A stretch of 64,000 nucleotides of DNA, taken from the NCBI GenBank assembly GCA_023101725.1, contig JALJCO010003963.1:62001-126000 (forward strand), written 5' to 3'. Position 1 is the stretch's first letter. The number at the start of each line of letters is the position of its first letter. The notes beneath the pieces were generated by a model, which saw only the letters and a program-made list of their open reading frames with translations, ran no database searches and was not told the origin of the DNA. Source of the stretch: Atherinomorus stipes (lineage: Eukaryota > Chordata > Actinopteri > Atheriniformes > Atherinidae). Position numbers and translations under genes: made by a program. Below are positions 11,227 to 22,278 of this stretch, in pieces.

Positions 11227-11954
11227 GGCCCTCATTTATCAAACGATCGTACGACGAAAATCTGTGCGTACGACCATTTCCACGCAAGACTCGGCATTTA
11301 TCAATTTGAACGTGATCGTAGGATACGGTCAAATCTCACGACAGCTCTGAGTTCGTGTACGCAAGTTTGAGTCAGTGAGGGTTTGCAGCAGCGCAGCAGA
11401 ACATGAAAATATTTATTTACCAAACCGCAAACTGTCATTTAAACATAAGTATTCACATATCAGAACTAAGAATGAACCCATTTGTAAAGAAAAAGGAAAA
11501 AGTGAATGTAGAATGTATTCCCAAAATTACAGAAATAGCTGTGACTGAATTTAATTCCTCCATTTATCTCAACAAATTATTAAAATCATTAACATATAGT
11601 TCTAGGAGACAAGTGCTTTTCACTCTTCGTGCATCTCATCACCCCGCTGGTAAAACTGCCACATAGGAGGAAGTAGGCATCAGTGCGCACACGTGCAGGT
11701 GCAGGTGGAGCGCTGCTTCGGGCTGCAGGAAGGCAGGTGGGTGTCGGACCGTCGGACTCGGACCTGGCTGGATGAAACGCTGCTTTAGACTCTGAGAAAA
11801 TCAACAATACAATCTTGTCCTGTGTAGTGCTGCACATCGCTCGGACCGCTGGAGAGTTTTGATGCGCAGTCGGAGAAGATGCACCGGGAGCCGCTCTGCA
11901 GCCCCCGCTGGGCTATGGAGGAGACCGGAGCTGATCCGTCATTTCTAATAAGTA

Positions 11955-11990
<36 letters not shown>
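11955..11990. repeat. 36-bp G homopolymer
   Basis: An unbroken run of 36 G residues inside the Harbinger-like element. It is able to form G-quadruplexes and hard to sequence accurately, so the true length is uncertain. Confidence 0.9.
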
Positions 11991-11991
<1 letters not shown>

Positions 11992-12150
11992 GAAATCTTT
12001 TGGTGGCATGTTTCATATTGGACCACTTTTTCTGACCCATTGGCTAAAGAATTGTGACGTTGCCATCGGATGTGGGCTATTATTCAATTTCATAACTAAT
12101 AACGAATAAACCATATAATCCAGGCCTAGATTGAGACTTTTATGAATGTC

Positions 12151-12336
12151 TCAGCCGGAGTCGTTCACACCTGTGAGGCTGACTGATCCTCTTCCGCGCA
12201 GCGTTTTGTGCACGTCTCTGACTTTGGTTTTTAAGCTGCCAAACAGCACCTCTTTAATCTTTCCCACCTCACACATGAGGAATTCTGTCTTGATCCCCCC
12301 AAAAGTTTCTTTTTTGGCAGAATCTCTCCTCTCCAT
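12151..12336 (-). pseudogene. Remnant of Myb/SANT-like accessory gene of a Harbinger transposon
   Basis: The minus-strand open frame begins MERRDSAKKETFGGIKTEFL and continues CEVGKIKEVLFGSLK. It resembles the first helices of the Myb/SANT-like DNA-binding proteins that accompany Harbinger transposases in fish, where a conserved start leads into a EVEKRKxVLFG-type block. The reading frame then departs and ends after about 61 residues, so the DNA-binding domain is incomplete. In autonomous Harbinger elements the intact protein binds transposon ends and helps the nuclease. The family match is from memory of the motif only. Confidence 0.5.
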
Positions 12337-12571
12337 GGTTCAACCTGGCTGGGTGAAGCCTCATCATTATGCATGTTTAAGGGCGTAACCGTGGGCGTGA
12401 CATTTAAATTACGATGGACTTCAGCTGTGGAATTTATCAAGACTCTTTTGTTCGTACGACGAGATTGGACCGATACGAACGTTTTAATAAATCACACGTG
12501 GGTCCAATCGTACGACCATTTTTACGATCAAATGTGCGACCATTTCTACGATCGTTTGATAAATGAGGGCC

Positions 12572-13065
12572 AGTGTGAGGATCTTACGGCTGTCACGTCA
12601 GGCGCTGTCAGTGGAATAACTTCTGATGAAGGCGACAGCTGATCGCAGAAACCGTCGAGGTAAAAATCAAACCTTACATTTTTACTATTGATGTCTGAGT
12701 AGAGAGCATGGAACTAGATATTTACCCTTGTAATGAATTTTTAAGACTGAGATTTAATTTTGACAAAAATAATTGTAGATTTTGTGATTTGGACATTGAG
12801 ACGCAGGAACACTTATTCTTTTAATGTACTTGTATCAGAGTCGGATGCATTCCATAACTCGATATCTGAAATTGACCATCATTTTCCAAAACTGGAAAAC
12901 ACAGACATCAAATTTGGAATTGTAATGCAAAACAAGAAATGGGAAATGACCTACAACACCTTAATTATTATGGCAAAACATTTTATTTATAAATGTAGAT
13001 TCATTAAAGATAACCAAGTGTCTTGTTACCATAGTTGGTATCATATGTTTCTATCCTGTTAAGGA
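12572..13065 (+). pseudogene. L1/Tx1-type LINE ORF2 fragment, 3' of the inserted element
   Basis: The LINE of 10415-11226 resumes after the Harbinger-like insertion. At about 12772-12822 the plus strand reads CRFCDLDIETQEHLFF, a CxxC zinc-knuckle block typical of the C-terminal part of L1/Tx1 ORF2. Later residues are scrambled by frameshifts. The end near 13065 is approximate. Confidence 0.7.
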
Positions 13066-13141
13066 GATTTACTTTAGTATTTTAGCATGGTCCCTTTAAA
13101 AGGAATTTAAAAAACAAACATGCATGTCATTTTTTTTTTAT

Positions 13142-13435
13142 ACTAATGGGTAATGAAGCGCTAAATGCCAAAAATAATGTTTCCACCACGTTTCTCTCTG
13201 TTGCCTTGAACAGGCTGTGTGCTGCATAAAGCTGCAATTCGGTGTCCGGATTTCCCGCGCTGCCCTGCGGACGTGACGCCAAATGACCTACATCCGCAGT
13301 TTTGATGCAGGAAGAAGACGTCGCGGTAAATTCAAACACTGTAAGTGATAGTTATGGATTCTTCTGCCATCAGAATACGATCTAGATCAACTGAAAGACA
13401 CTAAAACGTGGAACTACGAAGAAAAAGCGTGTAAA
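13142..13435. repeat. Dispersed repeat with splice-donor-like motif, copy 1
   Basis: From ATGGGTAATGAAGCG through GTGGAACTACGAAGAAAAAG this sequence closely matches 53664-53960. Both copies contain GTTTCCACCA, CTCTGTTGCCTTGAACA, then CACTGTAAGYGATAGTTATG, which has a splice-donor-like GTAAG. No terminal repeats or coding capacity are clear. It may be one end of a larger DNA transposon whose other parts are absent. Confidence 0.7.
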
Positions 13436-14235
13436 CAACATTATAGCTTCAGTTTGTGCACGTTCCTGTGACGGCTTGGCTCGTGGCTGCAGTTACCTGA
13501 AGCGCCAGTCGCGAGTTTCGTTTCTTAATCTTGCCTCAAGTTCCTTTAAGAGCGGCAGTTCTCAGTAACAGGAAGTGGTCATACAGGTAGGTTGTGTTGA
13601 TCAGGAAGTAAGTGCAGAGCAAAAGGAAAAGTTTCTGTCATGTATAACAGATCCAGCATCATCTGCAAACATCTCATGCCTTTTGATAGCATCATAGGTA
13701 TGTATTTATCATTTAAAACTGCATCTACAATTTCAGATGTTTATTTTAGTTTCATATGTTGTTTGTGAAAGTTCTGTTTGATTACATGAGATAACTCAGC
13801 TAAATTATGACTGAAACCTCATACACTGTTTTTTAGACAGTTCTCAATTCATCCAAGTGTGTTTAAGATAAATAAGCAGACCAACAGTTCATGATGTGGA
13901 AATGTTAATCTAAAAATTACAAAAAGTAAAAACTATTGTGCAGCGCCTGCTGTGATATTAAAAAGAAGATCTTTGTTGTTTGTTTGCATTGTGCATGTTT
14001 ACCCGGACCTTTTACCGAGCATGAAGTTAATTATGGTTTGTACATTCTTTTAGTTCTTACAATTTCAATAAACTTGTGGACAAGAAGCAGACTGTCTTCA
14101 GTCTTGATGTCGGAAAGGCGTTTAGCTGACTGCCAAGCTATAAGGAAGACATTGAGGACAGCAAACCCAGTGTTTATGGTTTTCAAGAATGAGACCGCGA
14201 ATTGTATATCTAAACAAAAAAAAAAACCTGGAAGT
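13436..14235. other. No gene seen
   Basis: A 107-codon plus-strand frame at 13936-14259 lacks any motif and runs into the SINE. No tandem or inverted structure was noticed. Confidence 0.5.
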
Positions 14236-14480
14236 GGTAAATGGACTGTACTTATATAGCGCTTTTCCAGTCATACTAACCGCTCAAAGCGCTTTACACT
14301 ACATATCACATTCACCCAGACACACACACATTCATACCCCGATAGGCACATCGGGAGGCAACTTGGGGTTCAGTGTCTTGCCCAAGGACACTTCGGCATG
14401 TAGTCTGGGGAAGCCTGGAATCGATCCCACAACCCTCCGGTTGAAAGACGACTGCTCTTCCACCTGAGCTACAGCCGCCC
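14236..14480 (-). mobile_element. tRNA-derived SINE, copy 2
   Basis: This is close to copy 1 at 7164-7420 along its whole length and has the same orientation. On the minus strand it starts GGGCGGCTGTAGCTCAGG, with A-box TAGCTCAGGTGG and B-box GGATCGATTCC. Poly(A)-like sequence AAAAAAAAAA lies just outside its left side at 14217-14226. It lacks the short CA-rich insertion seen in copy 1. Confidence 0.75.
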
Positions 14481-16822
14481 TGTATCCAAACCACACAAGA
14501 CTCTAATATTTTTTACTTTTTTTTTGTTTGGGTTTTTTCTCCTTTTCATGTATTGTAATATTTCATTATGTGTGTTATTTTGAATGTCTACATACTTGCA
14601 TAAGTATGTTCAGTCTGAACAAGAGTTTATCAGTGTTTTTGTTGAAATGTATTGCCAGAATTTGTTAAATAAAGTTGTTTGTATCTACCCTAAGTCTCAA
14701 GTATGACTAAATATTGTCCCACCTTATTTCTTCTAGTGAATTTTAGAAGAAACACATGAGAAGAAAGATTTGACACAAAATAGAAACTAAAATGAGGCCG
14801 AGATGAGAAACTAAAATATGTCTCATGAGCTATAGAAGTGCAAGCTTTGAGGAGTAAAGTTTTCCTCTGGGTACACAGCAGTACACACTCCACACTGACA
14901 CAGAAGATGATACTGCTTTCCTTTTCAACATGTTCAAAATAAACTAAAGACTAAAGGTCAATATGATATCACAATACATTGTTTATAATCTCTGACATTA
15001 TTACAGTCAACGTCAGATGCGCAAATGCATGTGACGTTTATGGAACCGATAAGAGGAATCATTAGGCAGGCAGATGAACGATTCCATGGAATCAAACGAC
15101 AGAGAACCGGTTCTCGACTCCCATCCCTGCTGAAATGTTTCTCTTAAAGTAATTTTTTCTTATTTTGAGTGGGATGAGATATTTTGACTAGAAATGAGAA
15201 AAATATGCTTGGTAAGATTTGAAGTTTTGCAGTGCAGAACCAACCGTGTCATTGGTGCCGCTTGTTTCACATCATTTATTCTTTGTTCCATGTGCGGACA
15301 CAACAGAGATGTTTCTGACACCAGTTTGGTGTTAACCTTTATATTGTGTTCAGGGCATTTTGACTCGTTTTCAACTTTAGATATGTAAAAAATGCCATTT
15401 GCCTTTTTTAATTGGAACAAGATTTCATGATACCCTCAGGAGCAACTATTTACTATTTTAAGGCAACAAAAGACAATTTGAAAATTTTGGTCAATTCTTC
15501 GGGTCTCTAAAAAAAAAAAAAAAAGACATTTGTGGTGTTTCGGGTCAAATTTGACCTGGCAAAGAATATTGGCTGTTGCAAGCAAATTAAAAGCTCGAGT
15601 TTGCTCTGTGGATCAAATATGACTCACTTTGCCCCATCACACATACACCACACATACAAATGTACACGTGCACATGCACATGCACCCATACACTTGAACA
15701 TATATTCTGTTCACTCTTCCATGTAAACAAAAATTTTGATTGGATTGATTGACAAAGTTTATTTGAACTTGATGGCAATATAAAACAAACAGAACACAAA
15801 TTGAAACAAACAAACAAACAGAAAAGAAACTGAAAACAAACAAACAACAACAAAAAAGTTCAAAAGGAGTGGGTGGAAGCATGAGCTCATCTTCTCCCAC
15901 CCCAGAAGCATACAGCAACTTCCATTCATCATGCCAGTCCCAAGGAATATATTTTCATATATTTATATGTCGTAATGATGAAATAAATAGCAATAACAAT
16001 ATAATAAATAATGATACAGTAACGTTACAGATATAGATAATAACATTTTCTGCTGAATATTGATACATTCTGGGTAAGACATGATCGGCTTCATTCTGCT
16101 GTAGCATTAGCCAACATCAGCTCAACTTTAGCTTTAGCATCTTTGGCCTCATTGTTGGTCATGAAAATTATGTTGAAAACAAAATATAACAAAACTGAAT
16201 GGGTCTGGGAATTATGTTGATGTTCCCTCCTGAACAAGAAGTATATCTGATGAACAGGATGACCAAGATGACACAGATGTTCAGAAATGTGACATTTCAT
16301 GGTCATTCAGCCATTTTAACACTTGATGCAGAGTAGAATCAGAGAACACCATCGGAATGACCCCTAACCCTAACCTGCTGAAAATGCTGAGTCACACACC
16401 CAAGAAATAAAGACAACTGACCAACATCTCATGAGAAAGTCCTGCTGGAGAGGACCAACATGGAGGGAGAGGAGTGTTTAGCAACAGGAAGATTGACTGA
16501 ACACAACTGCATGATTGCATGAGACTGGTGCTTCTTGCTGGGGTGTACAGACCTGGTAATGCAGCTACTAACCAGCTTATGGAACGGTTGGTCAAGATAC
16601 TCTATTTTTCATGGTATCATGTCACTTCAGACATTCATGTGCTGTCATGAATGAGCCACGTTTACAGTTGGGAGGAACGAGCTACTTAGCAAGTAGCCGA
16701 AATGCAACTTGCCCTCATATGTGTTTGGAACAAATATGAAGCAACCGTCATTCATCAACTATCACCGTAAATGGTCAATTACTGCGATTAATGCAGGTAA
16801 ACACACACAGACAAAATCTGTG
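14481..16822. other. No gene seen; one dispersed repeat fragment
   Basis: The segment at about 15125-15240 (minus strand) matches the repeat that hosts the Tc1 element at 33.06-37.06 kb, with shared words such as CTTAAAGTAATTTT and TTTTGACTAGAAATGAGAA. A CA-rich stretch lies at 15640-15700. The rest shows no exon, domain or inverted ends. Confidence 0.5.
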
Positions 16823-17354
16823 TGAGGAGGAACCTGGACTAGAGAGGAAGAACCTGATCTGGAGAGGAGGACCCAGGTCTGGAGAGGGGGAACCAGGTCT
16901 GGAGAGGGGGAACCGGGTCTGGAGAGCAGAAACCTGGTCTGGAGAGGGGGAACCAGGTCTGGAGAGGAGAAACCTGGTCTGGAGAGGAAAAACCAGGTCT
17001 GGAGAGAAAGAACCTGGCTTGGAGAGGGGGAACCGGGTCTGGAGAGAAAGAACCTGGCTTGGAGAGGGGGAACCGGGTCTGGAGAGGAAGAACCAGGTCT
17101 GGAGAGGGGGAACCGGGTCTGGAGAGGAAGAACCAGGTCTGGAGAGAAAGAACCTGGCTTGGAGAGGGGGAACCGGGTCTGGAGAGGAAGAACCAGATCT
17201 GGAGAGGAAGAACCTGATCTGGAGAGGAAGAACCAGGTCTGGAGAGAAAGAACCTGGCTTGGAGAGGGGGAACCGGGTCTGGAGAGGAAGAACCAGGTCT
17301 GGAGAGAAAGAACCTGGCTTGGAGAGGGGGAACCGGGTCTGGAGAGGAAGAACC
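16823..17354. repeat. 20-bp minisatellite, array A (about 26 units)
   Basis: The unit is a variant of GGTCTGGAGAGGAGGAACCG. In this array many units read GGAGAGGGGG, GGAGAGAAAG or GGCTTGGAGA, and a three-unit (60-bp) higher-order block recurs in the right half. Both strands are open for about 200 codons because the unit has no stop in most frames. The array ends directly against the Harbinger-like element at 17353-17355. Confidence 0.93.
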
Positions 17355-18210
17355 AGGGGTCTCATTTATAAAACTGTGCGTAGGATCTTTACTAAAAGTG
17401 TACAAATACCCAAAACCCAAAGTTTGCGTACGCCAAAAAATATTCAGATTTATAAAACCGTGCGTACGCACAGATTCAAGCAATTTCTCCTTTATAAATC
17501 ACACTCTTCCTGGAAGTTTCTGCAGGTGAATTTGGCTCCGCCTCCTACACGCCCACATTCTACCATAGATGGTCAATGCAAAGCACCTCATGGATGTTTC
17601 TGCATATAAATGAGCCAGCTGATCTGAGGCATTTAAAACTGAATCGTGGTGACCGAAAAGACAATAAAACGCAATTTCGCGGAGACGGAAGTGGAGGTGC
17701 TTGTTGGTGAAGTGGAGCCTCACAAAATCATTTTATTTGGGCGTCACAGGAAACACAGATAAACGTAAGTCTGCTGATGCAGCAGGTTGATGTGGTGGTG
17801 ATGATGTAACAGAGGTCTGTTCCAGAAGTTGCTGTGGAGGAAACGCCGTGTCAGAGCGACTGTATTCAGAACACAGAACACCTGTTTGGTGTGGTGCAGC
17901 GTGATTCCCCCTCCCGTGCCCCCCCTCGCCTGCAAACACATCTGCCGCGGTGGGCTCGGTTTCAGTGGTCGGTCTATCTGGGTCCAGTTCACAGACAAAA
18001 GCGCTGCAAAAGTAAATGTGATTATTAGCTGGTCATCATCATCATCATCATCATCACTGGGCCAGGAAATCCTGAAAACGGCTCCCTTCTAATTTTCCCA
18101 TCTGTAGGTCCTCCAGCAGCACCGATGCAGCATTACGCAGGAGTGTACCCACGGTATTAATGTTTACATCAGTCTGACTGCCACCTCGTCAGATTCTGTG
18201 TATCAATGTG
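17353..18210 (+). mobile_element. Harbinger-like element, copy 1
   Basis: The left end is GGGGTCTCATTTATAAAACT. The sequence is homologous to 37286-38400 throughout. Near 17658-17750 the plus strand reads NFAETEVEVLVGEVEPHKII then LFGRHR, resembling the first part of the Myb/SANT-like accessory protein of fish Harbinger transposons, and then stops. No right inverted end was found; homology to copy 2 fades near 18210. A (TCA)n run lies at 18030-18057. Array A abuts on the left and array B starts 300 bp to the right. Confidence 0.6.
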
Positions 18211-18503
18211 GTAAATAATCACCATGATGATCACTGGTAGATGAAGATGATGGTGAGAAAACTTTGATGAAAAGTTGATTTAACATATAGGTTTGCTGAC
18301 GGACCTTTTTATTTATTTGAAAGGTTCTTCTAGTTTCAGCTAACCTGCAGCAGAAATAACGCTGCTGGTTTGAATCCTATAAAGCCAATACGATTGAAAT
18401 CTGATATGAAGGGGAAATAAACGTTTGAGTGTGACAGGACAAAACGAAAAGCCTACACGGAGATCGATCTCAAGTCTTCTGTAAAAGTCATGTGTACTAA
18501 CCA

Positions 18504-21500
18504 CCGGGTCTGGAGAGGAGGAACCGGGTCTGGAGAGGAGGAACCGGGTCTGGAGAGGAGGAACCTGGTCTGGAGAGGAGGAACCGGGTCTGGAGAGGAG
18601 GAACTGGGTCTGGAGAGGAGGAACCGGGTCTGGAGAGGAGGAACCGGGTCTGAAGAGGAGGAACCGGGTCTGGAGAGGAGGAACCTGGTCTGGAGAGGAG
18701 GAACCGGGTCTGGAGAGGAGGAACTGGGTCTGGAGAGGAGGAACCGGGTCTGGAGAGGAGGAACCGGGTCTGGAAAGGAGGAACTGGGTCTGGAGAGGAG
18801 GAACCGGGTCTGGAGAGGAGGAACCGGGTCTGGAGAGGAGGAACCGGGTCTGAAGAGGAGGAACCGGGTCTGGAGAGGAGGAACCGGGTCTGAAGAGGAG
18901 GAACCGGGTCTGGAAAGGAGGAACCGGGTCTGGAGAGGAGGAACCGGGTCTGGAGAGGAGGAAGCGGGTCTGGAGAGGAGGAAGCGGGTCTGGAGAGGAG
19001 GAACCGGGTCTGGAGAGGAGGAACCGGGTCTGGAGAGGAGGAACCGGGTCTGGAAAGGAGGAACCGGGTCTGGAGAGGACCGGGTCTGGAGAGGAGGAAC
19101 CGGGTCTGGAGAGGAGGAACCGGGTCTGGAGAGGAGGAACCGGGTCTGGAGAGGAGGAACCGGGTCTGAAGAGGAGGAACCGGGTCTGGAAAGGAGGAAC
19201 CGGGTCTGGAGAGGAGGAACCGGGTCTGGAGAGGAGGAACCGGGTCTGGAAAGGAGGAACCGGGTCTGAAGAGGAGGAACCAGGTCTGGAGAGGACCGGG
19301 TCTGGAGAGGAGGAACTGGGTCTGAAGAGGAGGAACCGGGTCTGGAAAGGAGGAACCGGGTCTGGAGAGGAGGAACCGGGTCTGAAGAGGAGGAACCGGG
19401 TCTGGAGAGGAGGAACCGGGTCTGAAGAGGAGGAACCTGGTCTGGAGAGGAGGAACCGGGTCTGGAGAGGACCGGGTCTGGAGAGGAGGAACTGGGTCTG
19501 GAGAGGAGGAACCAGATCTGGAGAGGAGGAACCGGGTCGGGAAAGGAGGAACCGGGTCTGGAGAGGAGGAACCGGGTCTGGAGAGGACCGGGTCTGGAGA
19601 GGAGGAACTGGGTCTGAAGAGGAGGAACCGGGTCTGGAAAGGAGGAACCGGGTCTGGAGAGGAGGAACCGGGTCTGGAGAGGAGGAACCGGGTCTGAAGA
19701 GGAGGAACCAGGTCTGGAGAGGACCGGGTCTGGAGAGGAGGAACCGGGTCTGGAGAGGAGGAACCGGGTCTGAAGAGGAGGAACCTGGTCTGGAGAGGAG
19801 GAACCGGGTCTGGAGAGGACCGGGTCTGGAGAGGAGGAACTGGGTCTGGAGAGGAGGAACCGGGTCTGGAGAGGAGGAACTGGGTCTGGAGAGGAGGAAC
19901 CGGGTCTGGAAAGGAGGAACCGGGTCTGAAGAGGAGGAACCGGGTCTGGAGAGGAGGAACCGGGTCTGGAGAGGAGGAACCTGGTCTGGAGAGGAGGAAC
20001 CGGGTCTGGAAAGGAGGAACCGGGTCTGAAGAGGAGGAACCGGGTCTGGAGAGGAGGAACTTGGTCTGAAGAGGACCGGGTCTGGAGAGGAGGAACCAGG
20101 TCTGGAAAGGAGGAACCGGGTCTGAAGAGGAGGAACCGGGTCTGGAAAGGAGGAACCGGGTCTGAAGAGGAGGAACCGGGTCTGGAAAGGAGGAACCGGG
20201 TCTGGAGAGGAGGAACCGGGTCTGGAGAGGAGGAACCGGGTCTGAAGAGGAGGAACCTGGTCTGGAGAGGAGGAACCGGGTCTGGAGAGGACCGGGTCTG
20301 GAGAGGAGGAACTGGGTCTGAAGAGGAGGAACCGGGTCTGGAAAGGAGGAACCGGGTCTGGAGAGGAGGAACCGGGTCTGGAGAGGAGGAACCGGGTCTG
20401 GAAAGGAGGAACCGGGTCTGAAGAGGAGGAACCGGGTCTGGAAAGGAGGAACCGGGTCTGGAGAGGAGGAACCGGGTCTGGAGAGGACCGGGTCTGGAGA
20501 GGAGGAACTGGGTCTGAAGAGGAGGAACCGGGTCTGGAAAGGAGGAACCGGGTCTGGAGAGGAGGAACCGGGTCTGGAGAGGAGGAACCGGGTCTGGAAA
20601 GGAGGAACCGGGTCTGAAGAGGAGGAACCAGGTCTGGAGAGGACCGGGTCTGGAGAGGAGGAACTGGGTCTGAAGAGGAGGAACCGGGTCTGGAAAGGAG
20701 GAACCGGGTCTGGAGAGGAGGAACCGGGTCTGAAGAGGAGGAACCGGGTCTGGAGAGGAGGAACCGGGTCTGAAGAGGAGGAACCGGGTCTGAAGAGGAG
20801 GAACCTGGTCTGGAGAGGAGGAACCGGGTCTGGAGAGGAGGAACTGGGTCTGGAGAGGAGGAACCGGGTCTGGAGAGGAGGAACCGGGTCTGGAAAGGAG
20901 GAACCGGGTCTGAAGAGGAGGAACCGGGTCTGGAAAGGAGGAACCGGGTCTGGAGAGGAGGAACCGGGTCTGGAGAGGACCGGGTCTGGAGAGGAGGAAC
21001 TGGGTCTGAAGAGGAGGAACCGGGTCTGGAAAGGAGGAACCGGGTCTGAAGAGGAGGAACCGGGTCTGGAAAGGAGGAACCTGGTCTGGAGAGGAGGAAC
21101 CGGGTCTGGAGAGGAGGAACCGGGTCTGAAGAGGAGGAACCTGGTCTGGAAAGGAGGAACCGGGTCTGAAGAGGAGGAACCAGGTCTGGAGAGGACCGGG
21201 TCTGGAGAGGAGGAACCGGGTCTGAAGAGGAGGAACCGGGTCTGGAGAGGAGGAACCTGGTCTGGAGAGGAGGAACCGGGTCTGGAGAGGAGGAACCGGG
21301 TCTGGAGAGGAGGAACCGGGTCTGAAGAGGAGGAACCGGGTCTGAAGAGGAGGAACCTGGTCTGGAGAGGAGGAACCGGGTCTGGAGAGGAGGAACTGGG
21401 TCTGGAGAGGAGGAACTGGGTCTGGAGAGGAGGAACCGGGTCTGGAGAGGAGGAACTGGGTCTGGAGAGGAGGAACCGGGTCTGGAGAGGAGGAACCTGG

Positions 21501-22278
21501 TCTGGAGAGGAGGAACCGGGTCTGGAAAGGAGGAACCGGGTCTGAAGAGGAGGAACCGGGTCTGGAGAGGAGGAACTTGGTCTGAAGAGGAGGAACCGGG
21601 TCTGGAGAGGACCGGGTCTGGAGAGGAGGAACCAGGTCTGGAAAGGAGGAACCTGGTCTGGAGAGGAGGAAACAGTTCTGGAGAGGAAGAACCAGGTCTG
21701 GAGAGAGGGAACCGGGTCTGGAGAGGAGGAACCGGGTCTGGAGAGAGGGAACCGGGTCTGGAGAGGAGGAATCTGGTCTGGAGAGGAGGAACCTGGTCTG
21801 GAGAGGAGGAACCGGGTCTGGAGAGGAGGAAACAGTTCTGGAGAGGAAGAACCGGGTCTGGAGAGGAGGAACCGGGTCTGGAGAGAGGGAACCGGGTCTG
21901 GAGAGGAGGAACCGGGTCTGGAGAGGAGGAATCTGGTCTGGAGAGGAGGAACCTGGTCTGGAGAGGAGGAAACAGTTCTGGAGAGGAAGAACCGGGTCTG
22001 GAGAGGAGGAACCGGGTCTGGAGAGAGGGAACCGGGTCTGGAGAGGAGGAACCGGGTCTGGAGAGGAGGAACCGGGTCTGGAGAGGAGGAACCCGGTCTG
22101 GAGAGGAGGAACCCGGTCTGGAGAGGAAGAACCGGGTCTGGAGAGGAGGAACCCGGTCTGGAGAGGAAGAACCGGGTCTGGAGAGGGGGAACCGGGTCTG
22201 GAGAGAGGGAACCGGGTCTGGAGAGGAGGAACCGGGTCTGAAGAAGAGGAACCGGGTCTGGAGAGGAGGAACCGGGTT
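18504..22278. repeat. 20-bp minisatellite, array B (about 190 units, 3.8 kb)
   Basis: The consensus is GGTCTGGAGAGGAGGAACCG, 75% purine on the plus strand. Variants include TCTGAAGAGG, TCTGGAAAGG and GGAACTGGG. Thirteen units lack 4 bp (AGGA), giving GAGAGGACCGGG, at about 19076, 19291, 19471, 19586, 19721, 19816, 20074, 20291, 20486, 20642, 20976, 21194 and 21611. Groups of variants recur in the same order, showing higher-order units. The consensus unit has no stop codon in any minus-strand frame, which produces a 1,293-codon open frame at 18453-22334; three 20-bp units give a 20-residue proline-rich repeat. Confidence 0.96.

Larger units (their letters stand above)
11227..12571. mobile_element. 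PIF/Harbinger-like element with 3-bp target duplication
   Basis: The left end GGCCCTCATTTATCAAACGA and the right end, read on the minus strand, are identical over this 20-bp length and continue TCGTA. The element is flanked by AGT at 11224-11226 and 12572-12574. A 3-bp duplication and this end type fit PIF/Harbinger. It contains a minus-strand remnant of the family's Myb/SANT-like accessory gene (12151-12336) and a 36-bp G run, but no DDE nuclease, so it is non-autonomous. It sits inside the LINE that spans 10415-13065. Confidence 0.8.

Noticed and set aside
16791..17609. 272-codon plus-strand and 214-codon minus-strand frames over array A
   Set aside because: Both are products of the same tandem unit and run into transposon sequence.
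16823..22278. CRISPR array
   Set aside because: Units are contiguous with no unique spacers, and the DNA is vertebrate.
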